DNA of 64,000 bases from Sphingobacterium bovisgrunnientis (GTDB lineage: Bacteria; Bacteroidota; Bacteroidia; Sphingobacteriales; Sphingobacteriaceae), in contig NZ_WUQY01000011.1 of assembly GCF_009829085.1 (NCBI RefSeq), positions 36,262 to 100,261 of the forward strand. The letters are read 5' to 3'. Made by a program: the position numbers and the translations under genes. Positions 37,369 to 45,534 of this stretch are shown piece after piece (positions within the stretch are counted from its first letter, which is position 1; each line of letters begins with the position of its first letter). Under the pieces are notes generated by a model. That model saw nothing but the letters and a program-made list of their open reading frames with translations. It had not been told where the DNA came from and did not search any database.

Positions 37369-38040
37369 CTAATGCTGTAGAGATAATTTGTAATCTACTT
37401 CCAGATCATTTTTCATGTGCCAGACCCCTGGTGTATTCCATGCAATACGCTCAGCCTCGTCTTTCTCATACCAAGAATTCGATGTACCACTTAAGGTTAC
37501 TGTTGTGTCTTTCACTGAAACCTCAATATTGCTATCATCAATAGCGCTTCTTCTAAGAGCATTTTCCACATCTACTTTTTTAATTGTATCACTTGACTCG
37601 GATCTTATCTTGATATGGTTTATTACACCTTTCACTCCGCTGAGATAATTTATAGCACTTTTCGCGATCTCACGTTGGTAATGCCATGGTAAATATCCTT
37701 CAAGCGTAATCCAACCGTTTTCGACTTTTACCGTTATCCTGTCCTTAGGAATTGACCAACTAGTTTTCAACGCTGCTAGGGCTGAACTTGCAATTTCGCT
37801 ATCGGTTAGCATCCATTTACTTGGTAGATTAACCTCAATGTTCTCCACCAAGGCTTTTACACCAAGAACTTTTTTTGCAGCATTTTCAGCTACTATTTTT
37901 TTTGCATAGCTATCAACCTGACCGTTAAGGGAAACTACTCCATCTCTAGCGATAACACCAATCTCTGCCTCGTTCAATAAGGGCTCCCAATGGATAGCAT
38001 TCTGAACGTCTGTTTGTAATTCTGCATCTGTTTTCATCAT
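37369..38040 (-). CDS. Protein with three BON domains
   Basis: Three consecutive BON repeats, at about residues 4-70, 78-145 and 155-220. Each shows the alternating pattern around a conserved glycine, e.g. VVSLNGQVDSYAKKIVAENA, WITLEGYLPWHYQREIAKSA and TVTLSGTSNSWYEKDEAERI. BON domains bind phospholipid or ligands in the envelope and are typical of osmotic-shock proteins such as OsmY. No signal peptide is evident from the preferred start MMKTDAEL at 38040; a start at 38058 adds MFLNFI. Probably stress-induced, like its neighbours. Confidence 0.9.
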   Translation of the reverse strand: MMKTDAELQTDVQNAIHWEPLLNEAEIGVIARDGVVSLNGQVDSYAKKIVAENAAKKVLGVKALVENIEVNLPSKWMLTDSEIASSALAALKTSWSIPKDRITVKVENGWITLEGYLPWHYQREIAKSAINYLSGVKGVINHIKIRSESSDTIKKVDVENALRRSAIDDSNIEVSVKDTTVTLSGTSNSWYEKDEAERIAWNTPGVWHMKNDLEVDYKLSLQH

Positions 38041-38157
38041 TATGAAATTTAGAAACAAATAAATTTTTGCTTCAATACAAAGATGAAGTTTATAGTGAGA
38101 GACGGTTTATACAATTAGAAATAGTTGTAGTACAATTGGTTGGAATACATACTAACT

Positions 38158-38718
38158 TTACAGATCTTCTAAATTTCTTCGAATTCTTGTGGGAAGATTC
38201 TTAAAAAATGTAGGTGTACAACCTGTAATTTTTTTGAACTGTTTAGATAGATGAGAGACGCTTGAATAATTTAGCTGATAAGAAATTTGGGTAAGATTTA
38301 ATTGATCATACATGATTAATTCTTTGATTTTTTCTATTTTATGCAAAATTATAAAATGCTCAAGTGTAACACCTTTGTTCTTAGAAAATACTTCAGCAAG
38401 ATAATGGTAGTTTTTATTTAATTTTTCACTTAGAAGGATTGAAAAATTGATGTGTGGTATTTCTTTCGAATAATGCACCGTTTCTATTACGATATTAACT
38501 ATTTTTTCTATTAGTTCTGTTGTGCCATCCTGTATGAGTTCTAGTCCAGAATGCTGTAAAACATTTTTCAACTTTATAAGCTGATTTTCAGTAATAGCTT
38601 TGGATAAATTTACTTCACCCAATTCTATTGACGTATAGGAAATATCCAACTTATCGAGCTCAGATTTCACAAGGATCTTACACCGATTGCTTACCATATT
38701 GTGAATAATTATTTTCAT
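38158..38718 (-). CDS. AraC-family transcriptional regulator
   Basis: 186 residues. The C-terminal half has the two helix-turn-helix segments of AraC/XylS proteins (LAEVFSKNKGVTLEHFIILH and NLTQISYQLNYSSVSHLSKQ, followed by FKKITGCTPTFFKNL). The N-terminal part (about 1-80) is a short, non-cupin region of the type common in Bacteroidota stress clusters. It is the first gene of the minus-strand stress island, about 100 bp upstream of the BON gene, and may regulate it. The effector is unknown. Confidence 0.9.
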   Translation of the reverse strand: MKIIIHNMVSNRCKILVKSELDKLDISYTSIELGEVNLSKAITENQLIKLKNVLQHSGLELIQDGTTELIEKIVNIVIETVHYSKEIPHINFSILLSEKLNKNYHYLAEVFSKNKGVTLEHFIILHKIEKIKELIMYDQLNLTQISYQLNYSSVSHLSKQFKKITGCTPTFFKNLPTRIRRNLEDL

Positions 38719-39179
38719 AATATTCTTAATTATATATCATTGGTTAAGCGACTTGGTAGAGTAAGATAATAAGAATTATATTATAAAAAGTATACAGCAT
38801 AAATTGATATCCAAGCCCCTCAATGAAGGCATCATAAAATATAACGTTTAATGCGAGTAATTGTTTTTTTGTACAATGATTTGTTGCTTCAGATTAAATG
38901 TCATAGTATAGATTCTTCCGGTACTAATAGGTAGTATGATTAGTTTCTCATAGCATAATTGTATTTGACATTGCTTACAACTAATATTTATAATTTACAA
39001 GATTTGACTGCACAAAAAAGTGAATTTTGTTAATAGATTGAAGAAAAATGAAGTCTAGATTTAGTTTTATGAAAAGTGATTAAAATCTTCAATCTTCGTT
39101 ACGACTTGTTTCCGCTGTGTAATACTATTAAATAGTTTTATTTTATGCAAAAAAACATTTTATTTATGCAGTACGATAC
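38719..39179. other. Non-coding gap before the IS200 element
   Basis: Holds the upstream region of the AraC gene and, towards 39179, probably the left end of the IS200-type element. The exact left tip cannot be fixed without an empty-site sequence. No gene is seen. Confidence 0.45.
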
Positions 39180-39227
39180 GTTTTTTGTAAATATTTCCAT
39201 TTTCATTGAGAAACATTCACAAAAAAC
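39180..39227 (+). other. IS200 internal hairpin upstream of tnpA
   Basis: Imperfect 19-bp inverted repeat (arms 39180-39198 and 39209-39227, two mismatches) ending 9 bases before the tnpA ATG. IS200 elements carry such a stem-loop, which blocks outside transcription and hides the start site. Here the same position and arrangement are seen. Confidence 0.65.
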
Positions 39228-39236
39228 TTCGCTACT

Positions 39237-39650
39237 ATGTCTAAAAAATGTAATTACATCAGCACAAATCGTTCAAAACACTACTTAAAGTGTCATTTAA
39301 TCTTCGTTTGCAAGTATCGTAAAAAGTTACTTGTCGGTCAGTTAAAAGATGATATGCGTTCTTTTCTCTTAAACATTACTTCTAATTCAGATTTTCAAAT
39401 TGAAGTGTTTGAATCTGATTTAGACCACATCCATTTTCTTATTCGTTATATCCCTCGTGTTTCAATTACTTCTATTGTTCGCAAGTTAAAACAAGAATCT
39501 AATTATTACATTTCGCGTTCACCATACAGGTCATTCTTATTTAAACATTTTTGGAAAGAACATACTTTCTGGTCTGATGGTTATTTTGTTTGTTCAATAG
39601 GTGAAGCATCTCCTGATACTATTCGTGAGTATATTCTCAATCAGGGTTAG
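39237..39650 (+). CDS. tnpA: IS200/IS605-family transposase TnpA (Y1 HUH)
   Basis: 137 residues, the normal length. The HUH metal-binding motif is H64-I-H66 in DLDHIHFLIR. The catalytic tyrosine is probably Y132 in the final helix (DTIREYILNQG). It acts on single-stranded DNA, recognising hairpins near the element's ends. No tnpB is adjacent, so this is an IS200-type element. A perfect hairpin follows the gene and probably marks the right end. All motifs are intact, so it may be active and may act on the related palindrome near 60000. Confidence 0.93.
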   Translation: MSKKCNYISTNRSKHYLKCHLIFVCKYRKKLLVGQLKDDMRSFLLNITSNSDFQIEVFESDLDHIHFLIRYIPRVSITSIVRKLKQESNYYISRSPYRSFLFKHFWKEHTFWSDGYFVCSIGEASPDTIREYILNQG

Positions 39651-39660
39651 TCGCTTACAT

Positions 39661-39704
39661 CCCACAGGCTAAACACCTGTGGGTTTTACGCTCCGTTTTA
39701 TAAA
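39661..39704 (+). mobile_element. Right end of the IS200-type element
   Basis: A perfect 8-bp hairpin (cccacagg/cctgtggg, 39661-39683) is followed by ttttacgctccgttttataa. The 29 bases from 39676 recur exactly at 60033-60061. The position downstream of tnpA and the hairpin fit the right-end recognition structure of the family. Confidence 0.7.
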
Positions 39705-40186
39705 AAAGCTTTCCCAACATTTTTTTTGAATAATAAACAGAATCCTTCCCCAGCTTGTCCATATAGCTTTTCGTACCCTTTCAAGTTAGAGATGTATTCT
39801 TTTAGTGGTTTATTTCTTAATGTTGATTTAAATTGCAAATCTGATATTTTAAATGAGAATTGACTATTATTTGGGTTTGGTGTATGTAAGAATAATGCAT
39901 CACTATAACTATCATAATCGAGTAAAATCGCATAAAGCTGAAAGTCTTTTAACTGTTTAGTTTTATCCTCAAGTAAATCGAAATGCCTAAAAAGCTTATC
40001 TAAATGAGGCTTTCGGCTTTTAAATCTCTTATTTCCATAACCTTTCCAGTCAAAGTGTATATGCCAGTTATCAAACCAAGTTTCTGGATTTATAAATTCA
40101 AGCCAGGTTCCTTTGTCAAAGTCATTTTCAGTAGCAAGATTTTTATAATATCGATTAAGTCCTCTTTGTTTTTTAATTCTGCACAT
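39698..40186 (-). CDS. Hypothetical protein, possibly 3'-truncated by the IS200 element
   Basis: 162 residues, rich in aromatic and charged residues (WLEFINPETWFDNWHIHFDW). No signal peptide or membrane segment is seen. The stop at 39698-39700 lies inside the IS200 right end, so the original C-terminus may have been lost. It has a good purine-rich ribosome site (aggagg, 40194-40199 on the opposite strand's complement) and follows a tiny ORF. I do not recognise the family. Confidence 0.65.
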   Translation of the reverse strand: MCRIKKQRGLNRYYKNLATENDFDKGTWLEFINPETWFDNWHIHFDWKGYGNKRFKSRKPHLDKLFRHFDLLEDKTKQLKDFQLYAILLDYDSYSDALFLHTPNPNNSQFSFKISDLQFKSTLRNKPLKEYISNLKGYEKLYGQAGEGFCLLFKKNVGKAFL

Positions 40187-40190
40187 CTTA

Positions 40191-40376
40191 TTACAATCCT
40201 CCTAAAATTAGACAAAACACTAATATTAGTGAAGCGAATTTAAAAAATGTTTTCCATTCCATTTTAACAGTATCATAGGTTGAAAGTTTTTCAAAAGAGC
40301 GCCTCAAGAAATTTAAGCTTACATCTTCAGTTCTATTTGAATACGTACAATTGCTATATACAATCAAATAATCCAA
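40191..40376 (-). CDS. Possible small membrane protein
   Basis: 61 residues from a TTG start. It ends in one hydrophobic helix (FFKFASLILVFCLILGGL) and stops 4 bp before the next gene, which suggests one transcript. No ATG is available in this frame, so this may be a fragment. No family is recognised. Confidence 0.35.
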   Translation of the reverse strand: MDYLIVYSNCTYSNRTEDVSLNFLRRSFEKLSTYDTVKMEWKTFFKFASLILVFCLILGGL

Positions 40377-41066
40377 TTGAAAACTTTCAGTGTATTTTTT
40401 CTGAATTTTTCACTTTTTGCTAATTAAAAACTGAACCGCTGATTATCTGCTGGTTACAACAATTCCTTCCCTAGGGTGAACTCTTTTTTTCACCCCCCTT
40501 CACTGTTTGCTAAAGCACATAATTTTTTGATTTGATAAAAATTAGAAGAAATATGTTTTAAAATTTTCAATTATTAAACAAACACTTAAATGGTTAACTC
40601 CTAAAGCGCTATAGTTATATGATTAAATCAGAAAGCATAGCCTAATGAAAATTAATAAAAACCTATTTCTAATAATGCATAAGAACAAAATAGCCAAGCT
40701 AAAGCAGAATAGCCAAAGCTTACATCCATTAAGTAATCATTGCGAGAATGATTCAATGATGTTCTTTGACAGCCAGGAACGAAGCATTATCCTTAATAAA
40801 AAGGAAATTTTGTGAAAGTGAGAATAGAGTCTATTCAATATACTGAAAGCACATTGGCAGGTGAATACCCGGTCTGTACAGACTGACGTGAGTAGTTCCG
40901 AATAAAAATAAAAATGAAATAAAACGATGATCCTCTAGATTTCCAGTGGATTCTTTTAAATCTATTGCAAACAGCCCTTTTGGTGAGCATATATACTTAA
41001 CTGATAGCATATCAAGGGACACTAACCTTTAGAAAAATAAAATCTTTTATTTATAAATCATTAAAC
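40377..41066. other. Non-coding leader of the conjugation module
   Basis: No convincing gene. It contains a hairpin (gggtgaa/ttcaccc, about 40475-40498) and a perfect 12-bp palindrome, gtctgtacagac, at 40872-40883. As the region upstream of the first transfer gene it probably carries the promoter and may carry regulatory or origin-of-transfer sites. An open frame at 40831-41022 (minus) looks like chance. Confidence 0.45.
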
Positions 41067-42023
41067 ATGTCAACATATGTTAATATTGAAGAATTTCAAA
41101 ATATACGGATTTCAGATTTTCTTGCCGCCCTAGGACATTATCCTGAAAAGAAATCTGGTAAAGAACTTATCTATCATAGTATGCTTCGGCAAACCTCTCA
41201 ATCCACGCCTTCTTTTAGCGTTTGGGATGATGGAGGTAAATGGATCGATAGAGGGGGCGCCAACCATTCAGGGATTTACGGCGGTGGGATTATTCAACTC
41301 GCCCTGGCTTACTGGCCTGAGCTTTCCTTTAAAGAAGTGCTTCTTGAAATGCGAAACACACTTAATACCCGACCCATCAGCTCTATAAATAATTCCTTAC
41401 TGCAGAATGTAGATGTTCAAAAGTCTCAAGACTATGCCTTTAAGCTGGTTAAGACTAAACCTCTAGGAACAAACTTCTTGCTTACCAAATACCTGGAATC
41501 TAGAGGGATTTATGACGTAGCACAAGGGCACCTTCAGGAAGTATATTATAAAAACCACTTGAATAAAGACTCTTTAACAAGCTATTATGCCATAGGCTGG
41601 CAGAATGAGCATAAGAATTTTGAGTTCACCACCATTAAAGGCTTCAAAAGTAGCATTGGGGCTAAAGGAATTTCAATAATTCCAGGATCTGATGAAAATC
41701 ATGCTGCCGTATTTGAGGGCTACATGGATTACTTGAGCTGGTTAAAACACACAAGTAATCCTCAGTTATCCCCTACCATTTATGTACTTAATTCCATAGC
41801 ACAACTAAATAAAACCATCGATAGAATTAAGAGCATCAAACAAATAGATCTATTTCTAGATAACGATAAAGCGGGAAGGCAAGCTACTATGAATATTATA
41901 AATGCTATACCACATGCCAAAGATCGTTCAAATCAGTATCAAGGCTACAAGGACTTTAACGAGATGCTTGTAGATAAAATTGGCTGTAAATATCATTCCT
42001 TCAATAATTTTTTAAAGCGCTAA
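41067..42023 (+). CDS. Primase-like protein with Toprim domain
   Basis: 318 residues. The N-terminal part (about 1-100) resembles a primase zinc-binding fold (STPSFSVWDDGGKWIDRGGA, GGIIQLALAYWP) but lacks the CHC2 cysteines. The C-terminal half is a Toprim domain, with the acidic motifs VFEGYMDYLSWL (about 215) and DLFLDNDKAGRQAT (about 262). Such proteins are standard in Bacteroidota conjugative elements and are thought to prime the complementary strand after transfer. It is the first gene of the plus-strand module. Confidence 0.88.
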   Translation: MSTYVNIEEFQNIRISDFLAALGHYPEKKSGKELIYHSMLRQTSQSTPSFSVWDDGGKWIDRGGANHSGIYGGGIIQLALAYWPELSFKEVLLEMRNTLNTRPISSINNSLLQNVDVQKSQDYAFKLVKTKPLGTNFLLTKYLESRGIYDVAQGHLQEVYYKNHLNKDSLTSYYAIGWQNEHKNFEFTTIKGFKSSIGAKGISIIPGSDENHAAVFEGYMDYLSWLKHTSNPQLSPTIYVLNSIAQLNKTIDRIKSIKQIDLFLDNDKAGRQATMNIINAIPHAKDRSNQYQGYKDFNEMLVDKIGCKYHSFNNFLKR

Positions 42024-42035
42024 AACATTTTTAGT

Positions 42036-42443
42036 ATGGAAAATAAAACGTCAAAATTAACGGCTAATCACAAAGAACCTAAAAACAGATACCATCTGTC
42101 TCTTACATCTACTGAACATACTAAGTTAACAGCATTAGCTAAAAGCTTAGGCATGAGTAAATCAAAAATTGTTAGATTAATGGTTATTGAAGAGTCTAAC
42201 ATTATGCTTTGTAATACTGTGGAGCTTATAAAAGCTTTAGATACATTAGGCACGCATTTAGCGCAGATTAGAAATTCACTTGAGCCAACAATTCCTTATT
42301 ACTTTACTAAGGAGAAAAACCCCGAAGATAACATGCATATCAGCGCTGTAACGCTAGCAAATATAGAAGACTATTTTCTCTCGTTAGGCAAAATTGAGGC
42401 TGCATTTTCAGAATTATTAAAAATAGTAAAGAAGATGAAATGA
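42036..42443 (+). CDS. Relaxosome accessory protein (MobC-like, ribbon-helix-helix)
   Basis: 135 residues. Residues about 17-52 (NRYHLSLTSTEHTKLTALAK, then SLGMSKSKIVRLMVI) have the ribbon-helix-helix pattern of plasmid mobilization proteins that bind the origin of transfer and load the relaxase. The stop overlaps the relaxase start as ATGA (42440-42443). The C-terminal half is helical without motifs. Confidence 0.8.
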   Translation: MENKTSKLTANHKEPKNRYHLSLTSTEHTKLTALAKSLGMSKSKIVRLMVIEESNIMLCNTVELIKALDTLGTHLAQIRNSLEPTIPYYFTKEKNPEDNMHISAVTLANIEDYFLSLGKIEAAFSELLKIVKKMK

Positions 42444-43555
42444 AAGTTATAATTTTTAATAATCAAAGCTCATTTAAGGGTGTAATGTATAATATAGCTA
42501 AGGTTAGCAGTGATAGAGCTGAATTAATGTGCGCAGAAAATTTTCATGCCCTTAGCATATTAAGAGATATAAAACCTCAAGATTATATTGATTATTTACT
42601 CAGCATATCTACTGCCAGCCGGATTGAAAAACCCCAATTTCACGCTGTCATTACTTGCCAAAAAGAAATCCAAAGTAAGTGGAACTTGACTTTCATGGCT
42701 ATAGAATGGCTTGAGAAAATGGGATATGGTAAACAGCCCTATTTAATTTTTTTTCACTACGACACAAACGTAAATCATGTCCATATTGTCTCAACACGCG
42801 TGGGTAGGAATGGAAAAGGGATAAGCGACAGCTTCGAAGGAATTAAAGCATATACTGAGCTTAACAATGTTCTGGGCATAGATTCTAAAAAACAGGCACA
42901 AGATGATCTTCATAAGGCATTAAGCTATACATTCTCATCGCGCATGGATTTTATAATGCTTTTATACGCATTTGGATACAGCGCTCAAATTAAAAATGGC
43001 AATCTGGGTTTGATAAAACATGGAAAAATACAAGCAGAGGTTTCCCTTAAGAAAATATATGACAAGATAGCAAACGGCGAGCGATCTAATTTGAGATTGC
43101 AGGAGCTGAGAGAAATTTTTGCCGCGAATCTGAAAAAACATGATGCCTCCATACAAATTAAAGAGTATATGAAATATCAAAAATTTTCATCATCCCCAAT
43201 AAGGTGCACATCCGAATTTATTTCGCAGCTTAAAAACAGCCACAACATTCAGCTTATTTTTCACGGAAGAAGCCGTAAAATGCCAACTGACTTCTGCGTA
43301 ATAGATCATCAAAGTAAGACCATCTTTGAGGGTAGCTACATATGGCCATTGTCTGACTTTATCCGCCCTGTAAATAATAGTCTTACGCAGCCTAGAACGC
43401 AATCCGATTTTATAGACAGGAATGACGGTTTAGACGCTACTTATAAAGAAAGCTCTGGGATTTCAATACTTGATTTCCAAATCGATATTATCGAAGAAGT
43501 AGAACCCAATGCACTATATAAAAGAAGGAAAAATAAGACAAACACAATCCCCTAA
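42440..43555 (+). CDS. Relaxase/mobilization nuclease (MOBP-like)
   Basis: 371 residues. Nicks the origin of transfer and pilots the strand. The relaxase core is in the first half: FHAVITCQKE (about 67-76), the central WLEKMGYGKQPYLIFFHYDT, and the metal-binding histidines in VNHVHIVSTRVG (about residue 113). The remainder is variable. It is translationally coupled to the relaxosome gene and followed by a ParA gene, the usual mob arrangement in CTnDOT-like elements. Confidence 0.9.
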   Translation: MKVIIFNNQSSFKGVMYNIAKVSSDRAELMCAENFHALSILRDIKPQDYIDYLLSISTASRIEKPQFHAVITCQKEIQSKWNLTFMAIEWLEKMGYGKQPYLIFFHYDTNVNHVHIVSTRVGRNGKGISDSFEGIKAYTELNNVLGIDSKKQAQDDLHKALSYTFSSRMDFIMLLYAFGYSAQIKNGNLGLIKHGKIQAEVSLKKIYDKIANGERSNLRLQELREIFAANLKKHDASIQIKEYMKYQKFSSSPIRCTSEFISQLKNSHNIQLIFHGRSRKMPTDFCVIDHQSKTIFEGSYIWPLSDFIRPVNNSLTQPRTQSDFIDRNDGLDATYKESSGISILDFQIDIIEEVEPNALYKRRKNKTNTIP

Positions 43556-43569
43556 AACCAAAGACAGCT

Positions 43570-44193
43570 ATGATCATTCTTATAGGAAATATTAAAGGGG
43601 GCGTTGGTAAAAGTATCCTCACGCTAGCTCTGGCAAATTATCTCACGCAAGAGCATAGAAGATGGGTCAGTGTATTGGACTTAGATTTCAAGCAATGCCT
43701 AATTAATATGCAGAAAAATACCCAAATTCTGCAAACTCCATCCTTATATACGATATATGACAAACAACAAGCAGAAAGCATAAATCTACTCTTAAAGATT
43801 AAAGAGAATCCACATAAAATTCTGCTGATTGATCTTCCTACCAGTATAGAGGATACGCATGCTATGGACTACGTTTCACGTGCCGATCTTATTTTATGCC
43901 CTTTTAGTTATGACCAATTTACCATTCACGCCACGCTGCTTTTCAGCTTAGTACTATCCAAATTGAATCCTCGAGCGCCATGGTGCTTTATTCCCAATAG
44001 GATAAAGAATTCTGCAAAAATTGAATCTAAAAAGGATATTGAGCTCACACTTTCAAAATTTGGAACCATTACATCGGTAGTTTACGATAGGATTGATTTT
44101 CAAAGACTAAACAACATACATACACCAACAAGTCTATTAAGTTTACTACTTCCTACCCTAGACAGCATTTACCATCAGTATCTGCAAAGATAA
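43570..44193 (+). CDS. ParA-family ATPase
   Basis: 207 residues with the deviant Walker A motif GNIKGGVGKSILTLALANYL at residues 6-25 and the Walker B-like ILLIDLPTS. ParA-like proteins (TraA in CTnDOT nomenclature) accompany the mob genes and may position or partition the element. It lies 15 bp after the relaxase gene. Confidence 0.88.
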   Translation: MIILIGNIKGGVGKSILTLALANYLTQEHRRWVSVLDLDFKQCLINMQKNTQILQTPSLYTIYDKQQAESINLLLKIKENPHKILLIDLPTSIEDTHAMDYVSRADLILCPFSYDQFTIHATLLFSLVLSKLNPRAPWCFIPNRIKNSAKIESKKDIELTLSKFGTITSVVYDRIDFQRLNNIHTPTSLLSLLLPTLDSIYHQYLQR

Positions 44194-44224
44194 ATCTAAA
44201 ATTTACATTTTCTATTAATTAATT

Positions 44225-44566
44225 ATGAACTGGTTTACCTTTTTATTTAGCCTTGCTACAGGCTATGTGATCTATTATGTTCTCAACATTATTTATGATC
44301 TATATATCAACACGGCAAAGGCCTCGCCTAATAACCCGCAGCAGCAGGAAATAATAATACCGCAGCCTAGTGAGCCAATAAAGGTCACTTTAAGTAAAAA
44401 AGAGACTAATCAAGCTGCTAAAAAAGTAGGGGTGTCGACTCAAGAAAAAAAATCTCAGGCTCTACCTATTACCCCCATTGCAAGCACTGCCCCTATTAGC
44501 TTTAAAGATCTCTTGGTGCTCGTACAAAATGAGGTTATAGAGTACACTAAAGCAATCCCCTATTAA
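44225..44566 (+). CDS. Small conjugation-module membrane protein
   Basis: 113 residues: one N-terminal membrane helix (FTFLFSLATGYVIYYVLNII) and a Pro/Gln/Ser-rich tail. It matches the position of TraB/TraC-like small proteins between ParA and the TraE-type genes, but I cannot assign it by sequence. Confidence 0.7.
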   Translation: MNWFTFLFSLATGYVIYYVLNIIYDLYINTAKASPNNPQQQEIIIPQPSEPIKVTLSKKETNQAAKKVGVSTQEKKSQALPITPIASTAPISFKDLLVLVQNEVIEYTKAIPY

Positions 44567-44575
44567 CGTCAACTC

Positions 44576-44878
44576 ATGCAAAAACAACTATGCTATCTTT
44601 TAATCCCCCTTAGTATTCTACTACATACCCATTCAATTTTTGCACAACCTGCAATCAATGAGTTTTATAGCGTAAGTAATCAAATTGACCGCTACTATAT
44701 CGTCTTATCTGATCTAGCACTTGCTATAGGAGGAATATGTGGAGTATTAGGCGGATTACGGATTTTCAACAATTGGCAGTTTGGAAGAGACCGCATAGAT
44801 GCGCAGATTGCCGGGTGGTTTTTCTCCTGTCTATTTCTATCCATACTTAGCGCAGCTCTTAAGGGGCTATTTCACTAA
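44576..44878 (+). CDS. DUF4134-like (TraE-type) membrane protein, copy 1
   Basis: 100 residues with a signal peptide (to about IFAQ, residue 23) and two membrane helices (LALAIGGICGVLGGLRIF and WFFSCLFLSILSAALKGLF). The pattern is that of VirB2-like pilin subunits (DUF4134, TraE). It is a diverged neighbour of the next gene. Confidence 0.8.
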   Translation: MQKQLCYLLIPLSILLHTHSIFAQPAINEFYSVSNQIDRYYIVLSDLALAIGGICGVLGGLRIFNNWQFGRDRIDAQIAGWFFSCLFLSILSAALKGLFH

Positions 44879-44917
44879 ACTAACATTCAACAACTAAATA
44901 ACTTAAAAACAATAATC

Positions 44918-45226
44918 ATGAAACAAAATCTCAAAAAACTATTTTCTGCCATTTTACTTGCTATTTGGTCAGTAAACTTCATCTACGCTCAAGGGGGAAC
45001 TGTGGGAATAAATGCAGCCACGTCGTCTCTAACAGGCTACGTAGACCCTATATCAACTTTAATACTTGCTATTGGCGCAGTTGTCGGCCTGATAGGTGGA
45101 ATTCGCGTGTATATTAAATGGAATAGTGGGGATCAGGATATTAACAAAGAGCTAATGAGCTGGGGAGGCTCCTGTTTATTCCTGGTGTTAGTAAGTGTGG
45201 TGATTAAAGCATTCTTTGGCGTATGA
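44918..45226 (+). CDS. traE: DUF4134 (TraE-family) membrane protein, copy 2
   Basis: 102 residues, signal peptide ending near YAQGG, and two membrane helices (STLILAIGAVVGLIGGIRVY and GGSCLFLVLVSVVIKAFFGV). Canonical TraE of CTnDOT-like elements, VirB2-like in character. The stop overlaps the next start by four bases. Confidence 0.9.
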   Translation: MKQNLKKLFSAILLAIWSVNFIYAQGGTVGINAATSSLTGYVDPISTLILAIGAVVGLIGGIRVYIKWNSGDQDINKELMSWGGSCLFLVLVSVVIKAFFGV

Positions 45227-45534
45227 CACCGAAAAGTTATCCCATATACAAGGGGCTTCAAAAGCCCCTTACCTATAAGGGTTTTAAAGGAAAATATATT
45301 TACTGGGCACTTGGCTCATTAATATTAGGGCTATTTATAGGGGCCATTGCCGCGGCCTTAACCAACATGATAATAGCTGGACTTTGCGCCCTTGCAACCA
45401 TGGGTGGCTGTATTGCGTTGATACTTCACCGGCAAAATAAGGGACCCTACCATAGAAAAAAATACCCCAGAATTTTTGTTCCCCAAACCAAACTATTAAT
45501 TAGCTATGAGAAAAGTAATCAAAAATCTATTTGA
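45223..45534 (+). CDS. traF: DUF4133 (TraF-family) membrane protein
   Basis: 103 residues. After the conserved YPIYKGLQKPLTYKGFKGKY (residues 5-24) come two membrane helices (IYWALGSLILGLFIGAIAAA and MIIAGLCALATMGGCIALIL). VirB3-like component of the conjugation pore. The gene overlaps the ATPase gene downstream by 29 bp. Confidence 0.92.
   Translation: MTPKSYPIYKGLQKPLTYKGFKGKYIYWALGSLILGLFIGAIAAALTNMIIAGLCALATMGGCIALILHRQNKGPYHRKKYPRIFVPQTKLLISYEKSNQKSI

Noticed and set aside
40831..41022. 63-codon open frame upstream of the primase gene
   Set aside because: Low-complexity composition, no motif, and placed in the module's leader; looks like chance.
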